Source: Petrolisthes cinctipes
Lineage: Eukaryota; Arthropoda; Malacostraca; Decapoda; Porcellanidae
Reading direction: 5' to 3'
NCBI GenBank assembly: GCA_033782935.1
Contig: JAWQEG010000135.1
Location: forward strand, 2,234,501-2,298,500
DNA: 64,000 nucleotides
Part shown: positions 60,281 through 64,000 of the stretch, piece by piece
Layout: each line of letters starts with the position of its first letter
Numbering within the stretch: position 1 is the stretch's first letter
The notes under the pieces: model-generated
The model's input: only the letters and a program-made list of their open reading frames with translations
The model's database searches: none
Told to the model about the DNA's origin: nothing
Translations under genes and position numbers: made by a program

Positions 60281-63200
60281 GTACAGATCGCTTCTGGGAC
60301 CCCTAAATATCGAATTTTCGGGTGTTTTGGGACTGAATTTGAGATATCGACTTTTTGGCACCTAAAAGATCGATTTTTAGCATGTTTTTAGCCAATATTT
60401 TGAAAATATTCTAGCACTGTACAGATTGCTTCTGGGACCCCAAAATATTGAATTTTCGGGTGTTTTGAGCCTGAATTTGAGATATAAACGGGTACAGAAG
60501 ATACATGCACATATTGACTTTGGGCACCAAAAATATCGATTTTCAGCATGTTTTGGGCCTGAATTTTGAAAATACTCTAACACGGAGTAGGCATGTACAG
60601 ATCGCTTCTGGGACCCCAAAATATCGAATTTTCGGGTGTTTAGGGCCAGAATTTGAGATATAAACGGGTACAGAAGATGCATGCACATATCGACTTTTGG
60701 GCACCTAAAAGATCGATTTTCAGTATGTTTTTTGCTTGTATTTTGAAAATACTCTAACACGGAGTAGGCGTGTACAGATACCTTCTGGGACCTCTAAATA
60801 TCGAATTTTCGGGTGTTTTGGGACTGAATTTGAGATATCGATTTTTTGGCACCTAAAATGTCGATTTTTAGCATGTTTTTAGCCTATATTTTGAAAATAT
60901 TCTAGCACTGTGTAGGCACGTACAGATTGCTTCTGGGACCCCAAAATATTGAATTTTCGGGTGTTTTGAGCCTGAATTTGAGATATAAACGGGTACAGAA
61001 GATACATGCACATATTGACTTTGGGCATCTAAAATATCGATTTTCAGCATGTTTTGGGCCTGTATTTTGAAAATACTCTAACACTGAGTAGGCATGTACA
61101 GATTGCTTCTGGGACCCCAAAATATTGAATTTTCGGGTGTTTTGAGCCTGAATTTGAGATATAAACGGGTACTGAAGATGCATGCTCATATCGACTTTTG
61201 TGCACCTAAAAGATCGATTTTCAGTATGTTTTGAGTATGTATTTTGAAAATACTCTAACACGGAGTAGGCATGTACAGATCGCTTCTGAGACCCCTAAAT
61301 ATCGAATTTTCGGGTGTTTTGGGACTGAATTTGAGATATCGACTTTTTGGCACCTAAAAGATCGATTTTTAGCATGTTTTTAGCCTACATTTTGAAAATA
61401 TTCTAGCACTGTACAGATTGCTTCTGGGACCCCAAAATATTGAATTTTCGGGTGTTTTGAGCCTGAATTTGAGATATAAACGGGTAGAGAAGATACATGC
61501 ACATATTGACTTTGGGCCCCAAAAATATCGATTTTCAGCATGTTTTGGGCCTGAATTTTGAAAATACTCTAACACGGAGTAGGCATGTACAGATCGCTTC
61601 TGGGACCCCAAAATATCGAATGTTAGGGTGTTTAGGGCCAGAATTTGAGATATAAACGGGTACAGAAGATGCATGCACATATCGACTTTTGGGCACCTAA
61701 AAGATCGATTTTCAGTATGTTTTTGGCCTGTATTTTGAAAATACTCTAACACGGAGTAGGCATGTACAGATACCTTCTGGGACCTCTAAATATCGAATTT
61801 TCGGGTGTTTTAGGACTGAATTTGAGATGTAAACGGGTACAGAAGATGCATGCACATATCGACTTTTGGGCACCTAAAAGATCGATTTTCAGTATGTTTT
61901 TGGCCTGTTTTTTTAAAATACTCTAACACGGAGTAGGCATGTACAGATACCTTCTGGGACCTCTAAATATCGAATTTTCGGGTGTTTTGGGACTGAATTT
62001 GAGATATCGATTTTTTGGCACCTAAAATGTCGATTTTTAGCATGTTTTTAGCCTATATTTTGAAAATATTCTAGCACTGTGTAGGCATGTACAGATTGCT
62101 TCTGGGACCCCAAAATATCGAATTTTCGGGTGTTTTGAGCCTGAATTTGAGATATAAACGGGTACAGAAGATATATGCACATATTGACTTTGGGCATCTA
62201 AAATATCGATTTTCAGCATTTTTTGGGCCTGTATTTTGAAAATACTCTAACACTGAGTAGGCATGTACAGATTGCTTCTGGGACCCCAAAATATTGAATT
62301 TTCGGGTGTTTTGAGCCTGAATTTGAGATATAAACGGGTACTGAAGATGCATGCACATATCGACTTTTGTGCACCTAAAAGATCGATTTTCAGTATGTTT
62401 TGAGCATGTATTTTGAAAATACTCTAACACGGAGTAGGCATGTACAGATCGCATCTGGGACCCCTAAATATCGAATTTTCGGGGGTTTTGGGACTGAATT
62501 TGAGATATCGACTTTTTGGCACCTAAAAGATCGATTTTTAGCATGTTTTTAGCCTATATTTTGAAAATATTCAAGCACTGAGTAGGCATGTACAGATTGC
62601 TTCTGGGACCCCAAAATATTGAATTTTCGGGTGTTTTGAGCCTGAATTTGAGATATAAACGAGTACAGAAGATACATGCACATATTGACTTTGGGCACCA
62701 AAATTATCGATTTTCAGCATGTTTTGGGCCTGAATTTTGAAAATACTCTAACACGGAGTAGGCATGTACAGATCGCTTCTGGGACCCCAAAATATCGAAT
62801 TTTCGGGTGTTTAGGGCCAGAATTTGATATATAAACGGGTACAGAAGATGCATGCACATATCGACTTTTGGGCACCTAAAAGATCGATTTTCAGTATGTT
62901 TTTGGCCTGTATTTTGAAAATACTCTAACACGGAGTAGGCCTGTACAGATACCTTCTGGGACCTCTAAATATCGAATTTTCGGGTGTTTTGGGACTGAAT
63001 TTGAGATATCGAATTTTTGGCACCTAAAAGATCGATTTTTAGCATGCTTTTAGCCTATATTTTGAAAATATTCTAGCACTGAGTAGGCATGTACAGATTG
63101 CTTCTGGGACCCCAAAATATTGAATTTTCGGGTGTTTTGAGCCTGAATTTGAGATATAAACGGGTACAGAAGATACATGCACATATTGACTTTGGGCACC

Positions 63201-64000
63201 AAAAATATCGATTTTCAGCATGTTTTGGGCCTGAATTTTGAAAATACTCTAACACGGAGTAGGCATGTACAGATCGCTTCTGGAACCCCAAAATATCGAA
63301 TTTTCGGGTGTTTAGGGCCAGAATTTGAGATATAAACGGGTACAGAAGATGCATGCACATATCGACTTTTGGGCACCTAAAAGATCGATTTTCAGTATGT
63401 TTTTGGCCTGTATATTGAAAATACTCTAACACGGAGTAGGCATGTACAGATACCTTCTGGGACCTCTAAATATCGAATTTTCGGGTGTTTTGGGACTGAA
63501 TTTGAGATATCGATCTTTTGGCACCTAAAATGTCGATTTTCAGCATGTTTTTAGCCTATATTTTGAAAATATTCTAGCACTGTGTAGGCATGTACAGATT
63601 GCTTCTGGGACCCCAAAATATTGAATTTTCGGGTGTTTTGAGCCTGAATTTGAGATATAAACGGGTACAGAAGATACATGCACATATTGACTTTGGGCAC
63701 CAAAAATATCGATTTTCAGCATGTTTTGGGCCTTAATTTTGAAAATACTCTAACACGGAGTAGGCATGTACAGATCGCTTCTGGGACCCCAAAATATCGA
63801 ATTTTCGGGTGTTTAGGGACAGAATTTGAGATATAAACGGGTACAGAAGATGCATGCACATATCGACTTTTGGGCACCTAAAAGATCGATTTTCAGTATG
63901 TTTTTGGCCTGTTTTTTTAAAATACTCTAACACGGAGTAGGCATGTACAGATACCTTCTGGGACCTCTAAATATCGAATTTTCGGGTGTTTTGGGACTGA
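60281..64000 (+). repeat. Canonical B-C-A-E-D-F array to the window edge
   Basis: Units are B138 (60281), C, A, E, D, F, B138 (61273), C, A, an E/A chimera (61764), E, D, F, B148 (62442), C, A, E/B, C, A, E, C, A and a partial E from 63945. C units have catgcacat, not catgtacat, so the 38-60 kb subfamily has ended. Singletons are frequent: ggcgtgtac, ggcacgtac, gggtagag, atgttaggg, cattttttggg, gggggtttt. The array runs off the right edge. Confidence 0.86.
61764..61940 (+). repeat. E/A chimeric monomer: E-type 5' half with 29-bp segment present
   Basis: The unit starts gataccttctgggacctct (class E), reads ttttaggactg and gagatgtaaacggg, and ends as A (ttttgggcacc, tatgtttttggcctg, gtttttttaaaatac). 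It is 177 bp. With 11386-11562 it is one of two units in which a short-class 5' half carries the long-class segment. Confidence 0.85.

Larger units (their letters stand above)
1..64000 (+). repeat. Uninterrupted satellite DNA array, about 380 head-to-tail monomers
   Basis: The landmark gtacagat recurs every 136-177 bp from the first to the last base, always on the + strand, and every interval can be assigned to one repeat family. Monomers are 148 or 138 bp (short) or 176-177 bp (long). The prevailing order is short-long-long, and two different trimers alternate to give a hexameric higher-order repeat of about 1 kb. No unique sequence, transposon, inversion, gene or RNA gene interrupts the array. 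Monomer sizes near nucleosomal length and HOR structure are typical of eukaryotic centromeric or pericentromeric satellites, but centromere function is inferred only. I do not recognise the family or the species. Confidence 0.97.

Noticed and set aside
1..64000. CRISPR array or other prokaryotic repeat-spacer structure.
   Set aside because: Units are 136-177 bp with no alternating constant repeat and unique spacer: the whole unit is conserved. There are no cas genes or prokaryotic genes.
1..64000. Identity as human or primate alpha satellite, or another well-known satellite family.
   Set aside because: The lengths (148 and 176-177 bp against 171 bp) and sequence do not match alpha satellite as I know it, and I recognise no plant or insect centromere satellite. 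Assigning a species would be a guess.

Overview
The whole 64 kb is one uninterrupted tandem satellite DNA array. Every position falls inside a head-to-tail copy of one repeat family. All copies lie in the same orientation, read here on the + strand from the landmark gtacagat. I found no gene, RNA gene, transposon, CRISPR, origin, telomere repeat or unique-sequence island. I count roughly 380 monomers. GC is about 40% in a typical long monomer. This organisation points to nuclear heterochromatin of a eukaryote, most plausibly centromeric or pericentromeric. The class differences are dominated by CpG to TpG changes, which suggests a genome with cytosine methylation, such as a plant or vertebrate. 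I do not recognise the satellite family and do not name a taxon.

Monomers fall into six main classes. Short classes are B (148 or 138 bp) and E (148 bp). Long classes are C and D (176 bp) and A and F (177 bp). Short classes lack an internal 29-bp segment present in the long ones. The basic order is short-long-long. Two such trimers make the commonest higher-order repeat (HOR), B-C-A-E-D-F, of 1002 bp, or 992 bp when B is 138 bp. Monomer starts below are defined at the g of gtacagat, and boundaries are arbitrary by phase.

Layout: 1-638 is a partial unit and lead-in. 639-8222 is two tandem copies of a 23-monomer, 3792-bp block. 8223-14373 is a mosaic with a repeated 1.2-kb block and the start of a 1002-bp hexamer pair. 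14374-28606 holds two copies of a block of about 6.8-7.5 kb; the second has four extra monomers. 28607-32623 is mixed HOR with a run of six long monomers. 32271-35463 is a third copy of part of the large block. 35464-38439 is more diverged HOR. From about 38.4 to 60.1 kb a distinct subfamily dominates, with its own point markers and 8- and 12-bp junction deletions. It includes recent local amplifications with periods of 992, 1148, 990 and 2289 bp. From about 60.1 kb to the end the array returns to the canonical HOR.

There is no gene cooperation to describe. The biology is that of satellite evolution: nested segmental duplications, class chimeras, microhomology-bounded deletions and local homogenisation. 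The coordinates and lengths come from reading the sequence by eye; statements of near identity are visual, not alignment scores.
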